From Pseudomonadales bacterium (GTDB lineage: Bacteria; Pseudomonadota; Gammaproteobacteria; Pseudomonadales; Pseudohongiellaceae): DNA of 43,645 nt. Shown here in pieces: positions 20,696 through 30,031 of this stretch. Position numbers and translations under genes: made by a program. The DNA lies in assembly GCA_031260485.1 (NCBI GenBank), contig JAIRJU010000237.1, positions 1 through 43,645 of the forward strand. Reading direction: 5' to 3'. Under the pieces are notes generated by a model, which searched no databases, was not told the DNA's origin, and saw only the letters and a list, made by a program, of their open reading frames with translations. Position 1 is the first letter of the stretch. Every line of letters begins with the position of its first letter.

Positions 20696-20764
20696 TCTTG
20701 GCCGGGCGCTGCCTCGCTAATTGATTGCATATTTTTTAATTTTTTTCGTATCGCGGAGCAGACC

Positions 20765-21484
20765 ATGGAAAAGCGCGAATTGATCTATACCGGCAAAGCC
20801 AAAAGCGTCTACAGCACGGATGACCCCGCCCTGTTCGTGATGCACTATCGCAACGACACCTCGGCTTTCGACGGCAAAAAAGTGGAAAAACTGGCCGATA
20901 AGGGCCGCGTGAACAACCTGTTCAACGCCTTCATCATGGGCAAGCTGGCAGAGGCCGGTATCAAGTCGCACTTCGTCAAACTGCTCAATGACACGGATTC
21001 GCTGGTGTGCAAGCTGACGATGATCCCCGTGGAATGTGTGGTCCGTAACTATGCAGCGGGCAGTTTGTGCAAGCGCTATGGCATCGAGGAAGGCCGCGCC
21101 ATTAACCCGCCGACCTTCGAATTCTTTTACAAGAGCGATGCGCTGCACGATCCGATGATCAACGACTCCCACATCCTGTCGTTCGGCTGGGCCACGCAGC
21201 AGCAAATCGACGCCATGAAGGCGCTGACCTTCAAGGTGAACGACGTGCTCAAGGCGCTGTTCGATGCCGCAGGTATGCTGCTGGTGGATTACAAACTGGA
21301 ATTCGGCATGTACGAAGGCGCTGTGCTGCTCGGTGATGAATTCAGCCCCGACGGCTGCCGCATCTGGGACAAAGCCACGCGCAAGAAAATGGACAAGGAC
21401 CGCTTCCGTCAGGATCTCGGCGGCGTGATCGAAGCCTACCGCGAAGTGGGCGAACGCCTGGGCATTGATTTCAACCGCGGATGA
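20765..21484 (+). CDS. purC: Phosphoribosylaminoimidazole-succinocarboxamide synthase
   Basis: [39 protein letters not shown]...VVRNYAAGS. Confidence 0.98.
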   Translation: MEKRELIYTGKAKSVYSTDDPALFVMHYRNDTSAFDGKKVEKLADKGRVNNLFNAFIMGKLAEAGIKSHFVKLLNDTDSLVCKLTMIPVECVVRNYAAGSLCKRYGIEEGRAINPPTFEFFYKSDALHDPMINDSHILSFGWATQQQIDAMKALTFKVNDVLKALFDAAGMLLVDYKLEFGMYEGAVLLGDEFSPDGCRIWDKATRKKMDKDRFRQDLGGVIEAYREVGERLGIDFNRG

Positions 21485-22788
21485 ACGCGGCTCCGCTGCT
21501 GCTTTCCCTGCTGGGCGGCCTTGCAGCCGTCTTCGCTGTACTCAGCCTGGTGCTGGCGCTGCGCGTGTCGCGTTTGCGCGCCCTGCTGGAGCCAATGGCG
21601 CGTCTCGAACAACACCTGCAACGCGAACAAGCGTTGACGCAGACCTTGCGCGAACAACTGACGCGCGCGGAAACCTTGCGGCAGCAGGAAGGCAAGCAAC
21701 ACGAAGAAAAAATCCAACTGCTCATCGAGGCGCGTGAAACGCTGAGTTTGCAGTTCAAGCAAGTAGCCAGCGATATTCTGGAACAAAAAGGCAAGAGTTT
21801 TGCCGCCAGCAGCCAGGAGCAATTGCACGCCTTGCTCAGGCCCTTGAGTGAGAAAATTCACGGGTTCGAGCAGCGGGTGGAACACAGCTACAGCGAAGAA
21901 GCACGGCAGCGTTTCGCGCTGGAAAAGGAAATTCGCGCCTTGCTCGAACTCAACGCCCGCATCAGCGTGGATGCAGTCAACCTGACCAAAGCGCTGCGCG
22001 GCGAAAGCAAGACGCAAGGCATCTGGGGTGAGGTAATTCTCGAGCGCGTGCTGGAAAAATCCGGGCTCGAACGCGGCCGCGAATACGAAACCCAGGTGAG
22101 TCTGCACGATGGCGAGGGCGGCAAGGGCCAGCCGGATGTCGTAGTACATCTGCCCGAGGGCCGGCACGTCATCATTGATTCCAAGGTAAGCCTGAGCGCC
22201 TATCAAGAGTATTGTGCCGCCGAGGATGAAGAGGGCAGGGCGCTGCATCTGCGCCAGCATCTGCTGTCGATCCGCAATCACGTGCGCGGCTTATCAGAGA
22301 AAAGCTATCAACACCTGAGCGGCCTCAACACGCTCGACTACGTGCTGATGTTCCTGCCGGTTGAAGCCGCCTTCACCTTGGGCGTGCAAGCGGATGAGCC
22401 GCTTTTCACCGATGCTTTCGCTAAAAATATCATTTTGGTGGGGCCTTCGACCTTGCTGGCCACGCTGCGCACCATTCAAAGTATCTGGCGCTACGAGTAC
22501 CAGAATCGCAACGCGCAGGAAATCGCCGATCAGGCAGGGCGGCTTTACGACAAATTCGCCGATTTCGTCAAAGACCTCGAGGAAATCGGCTACCGCCTCG
22601 AACAGAGCCACAAAGCCTGGGATCAGGCGCGCGGCAAGCTCCAAAGCGGCAAGGGCAACCTGCTCAACCGCACGGAAAAACTGCGCAAGCTTGGCGCCCG
22701 CAACCGCAAAGCGCTACCACGCCATCTGTTGGATCAAGATGACGATGACGCCGAACCCAGCGAGGAGAACGCCAGTGATAACGCCTGA
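21481..22788 (+). CDS. rmuC: DNA recombination protein RmuC
   Basis: N-terminal TM, coiled coil, [28 protein letters not shown]...[31 protein letters not shown] overlap with purC. Confidence 0.96.
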   Translation: MNAAPLLLSLLGGLAAVFAVLSLVLALRVSRLRALLEPMARLEQHLQREQALTQTLREQLTRAETLRQQEGKQHEEKIQLLIEARETLSLQFKQVASDILEQKGKSFAASSQEQLHALLRPLSEKIHGFEQRVEHSYSEEARQRFALEKEIRALLELNARISVDAVNLTKALRGESKTQGIWGEVILERVLEKSGLERGREYETQVSLHDGEGGKGQPDVVVHLPEGRHVIIDSKVSLSAYQEYCAAEDEEGRALHLRQHLLSIRNHVRGLSEKSYQHLSGLNTLDYVLMFLPVEAAFTLGVQADEPLFTDAFAKNIILVGPSTLLATLRTIQSIWRYEYQNRNAQEIADQAGRLYDKFADFVKDLEEIGYRLEQSHKAWDQARGKLQSGKGNLLNRTEKLRKLGARNRKALPRHLLDQDDDDAEPSEENASDNA

Positions 22789-23395
22789 GCTTAGCGCCAT
22801 CACGGCGTTTCTGCCCTGCGCCACGCCAAAGGCGTGGCTGGAACGCGCGGTCAGAGAACCTGCGCTGCTCTTGATCGATCACGCCAACTGCGAAAAAAAA
22901 GCCGCTGCCACAGCGATGAACCTGATGTACCGTTATGTCGATCGTATGGAACTGTTGGTCAAAATGTCGCAATTGGCGCGCGAGGAACTGCTGCATTTCG
23001 AGCAGGTGGTGGCCTTGATGCAGGAACTCGGCATCGCCTACGCTCACCTCGGGCCCGCGCGTTATGCTGCGGGTTTGCGCCAGCATCTACGCACGCACGA
23101 ACCGGCCAAGCTGGTTGATACGCTGATCGTTGGCGCTTACGTGGAAGCACGCTCGTGCGAGCGCTTTGCCGCGTTGCTGCCACACCTGGAACCGCGCATC
23201 GCACGCTTCTATGCTTCGTTGCTGCGTTCCGAACTGCGGCATTTTCAGGATTATCTGGCCTTGGCCCAGCTTTACGCGAGCGAGGACATCAGCGCGCGCG
23301 TGGCGTGGTTCAGAACGATCGAGCAGGAATTGATCGAAAGTCCTGACATGGATTTTCGCTTTCACAGCGGTGTGCCAGTGACGCCTGAAGGGTAG
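22775..23395 (+). CDS. miaE: tRNA-(ms2io6A37)-hydroxylase MiaE
   Basis: LLIDHANCEKKAAATAMNLMYRYVDRMELLVKMSQLAREELLHFEQV; GTG start at 22775 after AGGAG. Confidence 0.9.
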   Translation: MITPELSAITAFLPCATPKAWLERAVREPALLLIDHANCEKKAAATAMNLMYRYVDRMELLVKMSQLAREELLHFEQVVALMQELGIAYAHLGPARYAAGLRQHLRTHEPAKLVDTLIVGAYVEARSCERFAALLPHLEPRIARFYASLLRSELRHFQDYLALAQLYASEDISARVAWFRTIEQELIESPDMDFRFHSGVPVTPEG

Positions 23396-23437
23396 TTTTT
23401 GAGATTGTATAGTTTTTGAGATTGTATAGTTTTTGAG
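23393..23437 (+). repeat. 17-bp x2.6 tandem repeat starting on the miaE stop codon
   Basis: TAGtttttgagattgta / tagtttttgagattgta / tagtttttgag. Confidence 0.95.
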
Positions 23438-23481
23438 AACGTTAAAATGAGGTGCAAGCCTCTGGTGGTCCCAGTCTTTTT

Positions 23482-23580
23482 CCAGGGGCGTCGAGCGCCA
23501 TGGATGGCGCGAGCCGAGCCCTACATGGACGTACTTGCGGGCGTGTCTGGCCACCGCGCTCCCACGCCAGGCTCTCGGCA
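23482..23580. repeat. Candidate dispersed intergenic repeat with palindromic core
   Basis: Contains GCGCCATGGATGGCGC (23495-23510) followed by gagccgagccctacatggacgtacttgcgggcgtgtctgg; layout resembles intergenic repeats seen in gammaproteobacteria (recollection, unverified). Confidence 0.4.
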
Positions 23581-23627
23581 TCGGTGATGGAAAGGCCGCT
23601 GCGCCAAATTGGAATAATAATTCTTGA

Positions 23628-24323
23628 TTACGGCATACCTTGCGTGTCAGATCCGCTGCCTTCCAGTGGGCGCCGCGCTTGCAACTGCGCCAATTGCTCC
23701 GGCATGGCGTCGTTCAGGACTGAATTTTCCAGAAAACGCGCGGCGAGGTCGGTGCGGCCTCTGGCTCTGAGCGCGGCGTAAACCAAGAGTTCAAATTGCG
23801 CGCGCAGCGCCGCTTCCGCGGCGTGCAGGCCCAGCCGTTTCAGCAGGAACAACAGCGCTTCAGCGGTGCTGTAGCGCTCGGCGTCTTGCTTGGCGCGTAG
23901 CCAGAAACGGCTGGCGCCGGTCAGCGGCAGGCTGACCAGACGGCCCCAGTGCTTCACCTCTTTTGCCATGGTGGCGGCTTCGGTCCAGGCGCCGTCGATC
24001 AGCATCACCTGCAATTGCGCAGGATCAGCTTCTGGCGGCAAGGGCTGGCCTTGAGGATGCAGAATCCACAGATCGCGCCCAGGCAGCAGCAGGTCTTGCG
24101 GGCGCGGCGGTTGCCGGAAGTCCCACAGTGCCTGCGTGCAACCGGTAAACAGGCGCTGAATCAGATTGCCGGTACTGCTGGGGCGCGTTGCTTCGCGCGG
24201 ATGTGTGAGTAGCGTCAGTGCCAGCGGCGTAGCGATGGGCCTTGCCGCGGCGCAGACGCACCAGCGCAGCGTGAGCTGGCAGCGCGGGCAGCGGGAGGAG
24301 CGGCGGCGGATGACGCTGCGCAT
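23628..24323 (-). CDS. DTW-domain protein (TapT-like tRNA aminocarboxypropyltransferase family)
   Basis: CPRCQLTLRWCVCAA...LLTHPREATRPSSTGNLIQRL...VMLIDGAWTEAATM. Confidence 0.85.
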   Translation of the reverse strand: MRSVIRRRSSRCPRCQLTLRWCVCAAARPIATPLALTLLTHPREATRPSSTGNLIQRLFTGCTQALWDFRQPPRPQDLLLPGRDLWILHPQGQPLPPEADPAQLQVMLIDGAWTEAATMAKEVKHWGRLVSLPLTGASRFWLRAKQDAERYSTAEALLFLLKRLGLHAAEAALRAQFELLVYAALRARGRTDLAARFLENSVLNDAMPEQLAQLQARRPLEGSGSDTQGMP

Positions 24324-24325
24324 GG

Positions 24326-24355
24326 GTGGGCTACAGAAAGGCGGGCTACAGAAAC
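24326..24355 (-). repeat. 15-bp x2 tandem repeat just upstream of the DTW-gene start
   Basis: gtgggctacagaaag / gcgggctacagaaac. Confidence 0.8.
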
Positions 24356-24363
24356 AAGCGGCT

Positions 24364-25164
24364 TCAGGCGTAGCGCGGTGGCCGTTTTTCGTAGAAGGCG
24401 GCGACACCTTCTTTGCAGTCGGGCCCTTCGATGCAGCGCTGGTAGAGTTCGATTTCGCGGCGATAGCCGCTGACGAGATCGTTGCTGAGCGTGGCATTGA
24501 GCGCCTGCTTCACCTGGCGCACCGCCAGCGGCGAGGCGGCGCGGATGCGGCGCGCTGCGTCCAGAGTGGCGGCGAGCAATTCGCTCTGCGGCAGCACCTG
24601 GTTGAGCACGCCCCAGCGCAGTGCGTCGTCGGCGGAAAACACCGCGCCGCTCAGGCACAATTCTTTGGCGCGTGCCAGGCCCACCGCGCGCGGCAGCCAC
24701 TGCGTGCCGAGCGCGCCGGGGATGAAGCCGAGCTTGGGCTCGGGGAAGCAGAAGCGCGCTTGGGGGCAACCGTAGGCGAAATCGCAATTGAGCACCAATT
24801 CCAGGCCGCCGCCGAAAGCGGTGCCGTTGACCGCCGCCAGCACTGGCAGGGGGCAGTCGTGCATGGCCAGCATCATTTGTTCCAGCACGGCGTGCTGGCG
24901 CAGCCATTCTTGCGTGGAAACGCCGTGACGTTCCTTGAGATCGGCGCCCGCGCAGAAACTCGCCTCGCCAGCGCCGGTGAGCACCACCACCCTGTACGGC
25001 GCGCTCTCGACGTAGAGCGTTTGCCAAAGTTGCAGCAGTTCGCGGGTCATTACCGTGTCGAGCGCGTTGCGCACCGCGGGGCGGCGCAAGGTGAGCAGCA
25101 GAATGCCGTCATCGACGAGGCCGACCTCGAGTGTGCTGAACTGGCGCGTATGTAACGGAGTCAT
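24364..25164 (-). CDS. Enoyl-CoA hydratase/isomerase family protein
   Basis: LTLRRPAVRNALDTVMTREL...GAGEASFCAGADLKER...LPVLAAVNGTAFGGGLELVLNCDFAYG. Confidence 0.93.
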   Translation of the reverse strand: MTPLHTRQFSTLEVGLVDDGILLLTLRRPAVRNALDTVMTRELLQLWQTLYVESAPYRVVVLTGAGEASFCAGADLKERHGVSTQEWLRQHAVLEQMMLAMHDCPLPVLAAVNGTAFGGGLELVLNCDFAYGCPQARFCFPEPKLGFIPGALGTQWLPRAVGLARAKELCLSGAVFSADDALRWGVLNQVLPQSELLAATLDAARRIRAASPLAVRQVKQALNATLSNDLVSGYRREIELYQRCIEGPDCKEGVAAFYEKRPPRYA

Positions 25165-25257
25165 GAGTGAGAATCGTGTAGGCTGGTGGACGCTTATTGG
25201 TGGAGGGTTGCGGCGATACAGTGGCGGCGGAAGGCTGCGGCGGAGCGTTGCGAAGGG

Positions 25258-26154
25258 TTATTGCAGCAGCGCGCGCAGGTCGGCGTTCACCGCTTCCGCC
25301 CACAAACGGTAGCCTTCCGCCGTGGGGTGCAAGCCGTCGCTCATGATGGTGGTGGGGATGGAACCATCAGGCGCTAGGAATATTTTGCCAATATCCTTGT
25401 AGAATACGCGCCCGCCGTCGTGCAGGCGGCTGATGATGGTATTGATCTCGGCAATCTGCGGGCGTAGTGGGCTATCAGGCGTGGCGCGTGGAAACACGCC
25501 CAGCAGCAGAATTTTCGCTTGCGGAAAGTGCCGCTGTAACGACAGCACCACAGCGCCGATGCCTTCGGCGATTTCGCCCGCGAGATTGGCGCGGGTGTTG
25601 TTGGTACCGATCATCAGCATGATGGCCTTGGGCTGGAAGCCTTCGCCTTCGCCGTTGTCCAGGCGATAGAGCACGCCTTGGGTGGTATCGCCGGCGATGC
25701 CGAAATTGGCCACCTTGAGGTCGCCGAAGTATTGGTCGAATACCGCTTTACCGGCGCGCGGGCCGGTTTCGCTGCGCCACCAGTCGGTGATGGAATCGCC
25801 CATGAACAGCACGTCGATGTTGCCCGCCTGCGCCACCTGTTTGTTGGCGTTGTGCTGGGCCTGAAAGTTGGGCGCGAGGTTGGGAATGATGGCGCTGTTG
25901 ACGGCGTGAGGGTCGATCCCGATCAGCCAGGGGTAGGCGTCCATCAGCGCCTTGTCGGCGGTGGGCAGCGTGGTTTTGAAGTTTGCCACCAAGCTCTGCA
26001 CTCTGGCGAGTTCGGCGCCACTGGGGCGCGGCATCACCACCGCCTCGGGCACGGGAGCCGCTTGCACTTGCCTGGGTTGCGCCAGGGTGCCGTGGCAGGC
26101 CAGTGCTGTGGCCAGGAGCAGGGAGAAACGCAGAGAGTGAGAAACGCGCAGCAT
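25258..26154 (-). CDS. Secreted SGNH/GDSL-family hydrolase
   Basis: Signal peptide; VLFMGDSITDWW, NFGIAGDTTQGVLYRL, LMIGTNNTRANL, SDGLHPTAEGY. Confidence 0.92.
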   Translation of the reverse strand: MLRVSHSLRFSLLLATALACHGTLAQPRQVQAAPVPEAVVMPRPSGAELARVQSLVANFKTTLPTADKALMDAYPWLIGIDPHAVNSAIIPNLAPNFQAQHNANKQVAQAGNIDVLFMGDSITDWWRSETGPRAGKAVFDQYFGDLKVANFGIAGDTTQGVLYRLDNGEGEGFQPKAIMLMIGTNNTRANLAGEIAEGIGAVVLSLQRHFPQAKILLLGVFPRATPDSPLRPQIAEINTIISRLHDGGRVFYKDIGKIFLAPDGSIPTTIMSDGLHPTAEGYRLWAEAVNADLRALLQ

Positions 26155-26165
26155 GATGAACTCCT

Positions 26166-26193
26166 CGGATTGGTGGGGGCGGATTGATGGAGG
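26166..26193 (-). repeat. 14-bp x2 tandem repeat upstream of the SGNH hydrolase gene
   Basis: cggattggtggggg / cggattgatggagg. Confidence 0.75.
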
Positions 26194-26294
26194 CGTGCAG
26201 GGTAGGACGGCGTGATTCTACTCCGTAAGTTTTACCGGGCGAGCGAGAAATTTACCGCTTTTGGCGGGATGGGGGCGAGGTAAACCCCGCGGTC

Positions 26295-27911
26295 ATGAAT
26301 GCAAGCATCACTACAGTGAAATTTTATATGGCGTGGCCGCTGGTGGCCGGGCTCTTGCTGGGCCTGCCTTTGGGTTGGGGTGCCGAGACGGAACCTCTGA
26401 GCACAGCGCCGCCGGACGTGGCTGTGGACGCCGTGCCCGCACCCGAGCCGCCGCCGCAGATCACGCTGTCGCCGGTCATGCTGCCGTTCAACCGGCAGTG
26501 GCTGATTGATTATGCTCGTCAGTTGGCCACCCAGGAATTTCAACCGCGCGTAATCGCCGAGCAAAGCCCGCTCAGGCAGATGAGTTACGACGAATACCGC
26601 GCCATCGTGTTCAACCCGAATGCGGCGATCTGGAAGGGGCTGGGCCTCAATTTTACGGCGGAACTGTTTCACCCCGGGTTCATTTTCAACAACCCGGTGC
26701 TGGTCAATCTGGTGCAGGAAGGCATCGCGCGCCGCATTGATTTCAGCACGGATCTGTTCATGTTCGGCGAGCGTGCCAAGCAATACCAGGGCGCGCTGGC
26801 CGAGGGTTATTCTGGTTTGCGTTTGCGCTATCCGCTCAATAGCGTCGATATTTCGAGCGAGTTTCTGGTGTTCCAGGGCGCCAGTTATTTGCGTTCGCTG
26901 GGCCGCGATCAGTTCTACGGCCTTTCCGCGCGCGGTCTGGCGCTCAACACCGCGCGCCCGCAAGGCGAGGAATTTCCGTTTTTCAGCGAGTTTTGGATCG
27001 AACAGCCTGGATCTGCGGCGCAGGAAATCGTGGTACATGCCTTGCTCGACAGCCCCTCGGTAACGGGCGCCTATACATTTCGCGCGCGGCCCGGCGCCAC
27101 CACCACCATGGATGTCGAAGTTGCCTTGTTCGCACGCCGTGAGGCGGCGCACTACGGCCTCGCGCCGCTGACGTCGATGTTTCTGCTCGACGCCACCAAT
27201 CACTCCCGCTTCGATGATTACCGCCCCGCGGTGCATGATTCCGATGGCCTCTCGATCTGGAACGCCAGTGGCGAAAAACTGTGGCGCCCGCTTGCCAACC
27301 CGCGAACCTTGCAAATCTCCGCGTTCCTCGGCGCCAGTCCGCGTGGCTTTGGCTTGATGCAGCGCGCCAGCGCTTTCAGCGATTTTGAAGACAACGAAGC
27401 GCGCTACGAAAAACGGCCCTCGCTGTGGATCGAGCCGCTGGGGCAGTGGGGCGCGGGCCATGTGGAACTGGTGGAAATTCCCACCGACGAGGAAGTCAAC
27501 GACAACATCGTGGCGTATTGGCAGCCGCAAGAGCCGCTGCGCGTGGATCAGCCCTTGAGCTTTTCCTACCGTATGCACTGGGGCCGCGATCTGCCCGAAA
27601 CCAGCCTGGAGGGCGTCATCGTCGCCACACGCCAGGGCGCGGTGCCGCGCGCCAACCGGGTGAGCGACACCGAGCGCGTATTCACCGTGGATTTTCAGGC
27701 TGCGGAATTTCCCGACGATCTCACGGTCAAGGTTAGCGCCAGCCGCGGTGCCGTCACTGATGCACGCGGCGAATATCTTGCGCAGCGTGGCGTGTATCGC
27801 GTGTATCTCAAGTTCGATCCGCAGCAGGAAAGCGTGGCGGAACTGCGCATGACGCTGACTCATGCCGACAAACAGTGGGGAGAGACATGGCTGTATCGCT
27901 GGACACGTTAG
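26295..27911 (+). CDS. opgG: Periplasmic glucan biosynthesis protein OpgG/MdoG
   Basis: MSYDEYRAIVFNPNAAIWKGLGLNFTAELFHPGFIFNNPVLVNLV...GASYLRSLGRDQFYGLSARGLALNT. Confidence 0.95.
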   Translation: MNASITTVKFYMAWPLVAGLLLGLPLGWGAETEPLSTAPPDVAVDAVPAPEPPPQITLSPVMLPFNRQWLIDYARQLATQEFQPRVIAEQSPLRQMSYDEYRAIVFNPNAAIWKGLGLNFTAELFHPGFIFNNPVLVNLVQEGIARRIDFSTDLFMFGERAKQYQGALAEGYSGLRLRYPLNSVDISSEFLVFQGASYLRSLGRDQFYGLSARGLALNTARPQGEEFPFFSEFWIEQPGSAAQEIVVHALLDSPSVTGAYTFRARPGATTTMDVEVALFARREAAHYGLAPLTSMFLLDATNHSRFDDYRPAVHDSDGLSIWNASGEKLWRPLANPRTLQISAFLGASPRGFGLMQRASAFSDFEDNEARYEKRPSLWIEPLGQWGAGHVELVEIPTDEEVNDNIVAYWQPQEPLRVDQPLSFSYRMHWGRDLPETSLEGVIVATRQGAVPRANRVSDTERVFTVDFQAAEFPDDLTVKVSASRGAVTDARGEYLAQRGVYRVYLKFDPQQESVAELRMTLTHADKQWGETWLYRWTR

Positions 27912-30031
27912 GACGCGCGACGCCGCCTGCCGCGCCCTTGCTCATGCCGCGGCAGGTATTGAGCGCTGCACCTGCCAGAGTCAGTTTTCCCTGGCAGGGC
28001 TGGCGCACCTCGCTGGCGCGGTTGATGACCTTTGGCGGTGCGTTGGCGCTGACTGCTTACGCGGCGTGGCAGATGTACCTCATCGTGTCGGTGGTAGGCG
28101 TTACCGCCTTGCAGTGGCTGATGCTGGCGTTGTTCGTCATCACCTTCGGCTGGATTGCGCTCAGCGCCACCGGCGCGTTGGCAGGCGTCTTGTTTGGCCG
28201 TGGCCGTTACCGCGCCGCCAAGGATGCTGAGCCAGCGGGCCTTACCGCGCTCTTGATGCCGGTTTACAACGAAGATCCCACGCGCACGTTCGCCGCACTT
28301 TATGCCATGGGACGCGCGCTCTGTGAGCGCGCGCTGGAGCGCCATGTTGAACTCTTCGTCATTTCCGATAGCACCGATCCGGCGAAATGGGCGCAGGAAA
28401 CCAGCGCGTATCACACACTGCGCGAGGCATTCGCGGGAAAATTGAACGTATGGTATAGACGCCGCAGCGATAATGCCGGCAAGAAAGCCGGTAACGTGGA
28501 AGATTTTGTCACGCAATGGGGTGCGCGTTACGACTACATGGTGGTGCTCGACGCCGACAGCCTGATGAGCGCCGCTGCACTCAACACCTTGATGTGCGAG
28601 ATGGACGCCGATCCCGCCTGCGCGCTGCTGCAAACATTGCCGCGCTTGCAGGGCGGGCATTCGCTGTTCGCGCGCTTGCAGCAATTCGCTGGCGCCGTTT
28701 ACGGCCCGGTGGTGGCGCGCGGCATCACTGCCTGGCAAGGCAACGACGGCAATTTCTGGGGCCACAACGCCATCATCCGCGTGCGCGCCTTTGCCGCCGC
28801 CGCGGGCCTGCCGCTGTTGCCGGGCAAAAAACCTTTCGGTGGCGCCATTATGTCGCACGATTTCGTGGAGGCCGCGCTGCTGCGCCGCGCGGGTTGGGCG
28901 GTGCGGATGCTGCCCGAGTTGCAGGGCTCGTGGGAAGAAAGCCCGCCCACGCTGCTCGACATGGCCACGCGCGATCGCCGCTGGGCGCAGGGCAACATTC
29001 AGCATTTGGCGGTGCTCAAGCGCGCCAAGGGTTTGCGCTGGCCTAATCGGGTACACATGCTGATCGGGGTGATGAGTTATCTGGCCTCACCGCTGTGGCT
29101 CTTGCTGCTTACGGTGGGCGTGCTGCTCACCTCGGAAAGCGCCACCCAGCGCTTCGAATATTTCTCCGAGAAATTCCAACTCTTTCCTCACTGGCCGGTG
29201 TTCGATTCACAACGCATGATCGCGCTGTTCGTGGTGACCTTGAGCATCTTGCTGTTTCCCAAATTGCTCGGCTATCTGCGCGCCTGCATCCGCCGTGGTC
29301 CAGAGGCCAGCGGCGTGTTCGCACTCAGCGTGAGCGTGCTCGTGGAAACCTTGCTGTCGCTGCTCTACGCGCCGATCTGTATGCTGATTCATTCACGCCA
29401 GGTGTGGGAAATTTTCAGCGGCCAGGATTCCGGCTGGGAAGCGCAGCAACGCGGACGCAGTGCGGTGCCGTGGCGTTTGCTGGTGAAAAAACACGGCCTG
29501 CACACGGCGCTGGGGCTGCTGTTGACGCTGGGCCTCGCCTGGGCGGCGCCGCCGCTCTTGCCGTGGATGGCGCCCACCTTGGCAGGGCTCATCATGGCGA
29601 TTCCGATGTCCGCGCTCAGTGGCAGCGAACCGCTGGCGCGGCTATTGCGCAAGGCACAGTTGTTGCGCATTCGTGAGGAAGTGGCAAGGCCCAGGGAATT
29701 CCAGTGGTGCGATGCGTTTGCCGCGGTGCTGCATGAACAACTGGCGCATTTCACGCTGCGCGATTTTCTCGCCGACGACGCCGCATTGGCGCGGCACTGC
29801 CGCACGTTGCCACCGCCGCGTCCTGCGCCGCATGGCCAGTTCGATCTCGACCACGTAACCGCCGCGCACAAACTCAAGCAAGCCCGCTCGATCGACGAGG
29901 TGCTGAACTGGCTGAACCGCCAGGAACTGCTGGCGCTGCTGCGCGACCCAGCGCTCTTGGCACGCTTGCCGCGCGGCGACGATCAACCGCCGACGCGCGT
30001 GCCGCTCAAGCAGGTGGCTGGCTTGCGTTAG
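27887..30031 (+). CDS. opgH: Glucan glucosyltransferase OpgH/MdoH
   Basis: GT2 motifs: MPVYNEDPTRTFAAL, YMVVLDADSLMS, RRWAQGN; multiple TM segments; overlaps the opgG end. Confidence 0.95.
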   Translation: MAVSLDTLGRATPPAAPLLMPRQVLSAAPARVSFPWQGWRTSLARLMTFGGALALTAYAAWQMYLIVSVVGVTALQWLMLALFVITFGWIALSATGALAGVLFGRGRYRAAKDAEPAGLTALLMPVYNEDPTRTFAALYAMGRALCERALERHVELFVISDSTDPAKWAQETSAYHTLREAFAGKLNVWYRRRSDNAGKKAGNVEDFVTQWGARYDYMVVLDADSLMSAAALNTLMCEMDADPACALLQTLPRLQGGHSLFARLQQFAGAVYGPVVARGITAWQGNDGNFWGHNAIIRVRAFAAAAGLPLLPGKKPFGGAIMSHDFVEAALLRRAGWAVRMLPELQGSWEESPPTLLDMATRDRRWAQGNIQHLAVLKRAKGLRWPNRVHMLIGVMSYLASPLWLLLLTVGVLLTSESATQRFEYFSEKFQLFPHWPVFDSQRMIALFVVTLSILLFPKLLGYLRACIRRGPEASGVFALSVSVLVETLLSLLYAPICMLIHSRQVWEIFSGQDSGWEAQQRGRSAVPWRLLVKKHGLHTALGLLLTLGLAWAAPPLLPWMAPTLAGLIMAIPMSALSGSEPLARLLRKAQLLRIREEVARPREFQWCDAFAAVLHEQLAHFTLRDFLADDAALARHCRTLPPPRPAPHGQFDLDHVTAAHKLKQARSIDEVLNWLNRQELLALLRDPALLARLPRGDDQPPTRVPLKQVAGLR

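Noticed and set aside
25190-25257. Imperfect ~14-bp GGTTGCGGCGG-like repeats between the hydratase and SGNH genes
   Set aside because: Too degenerate and GC-simple to claim as a tandem array.
26232-27863. 543-aa minus-strand ORF opposite opgG
   Set aside because: Antisense shadow of a clear opgG; composition typical of GC-rich reverse frames.
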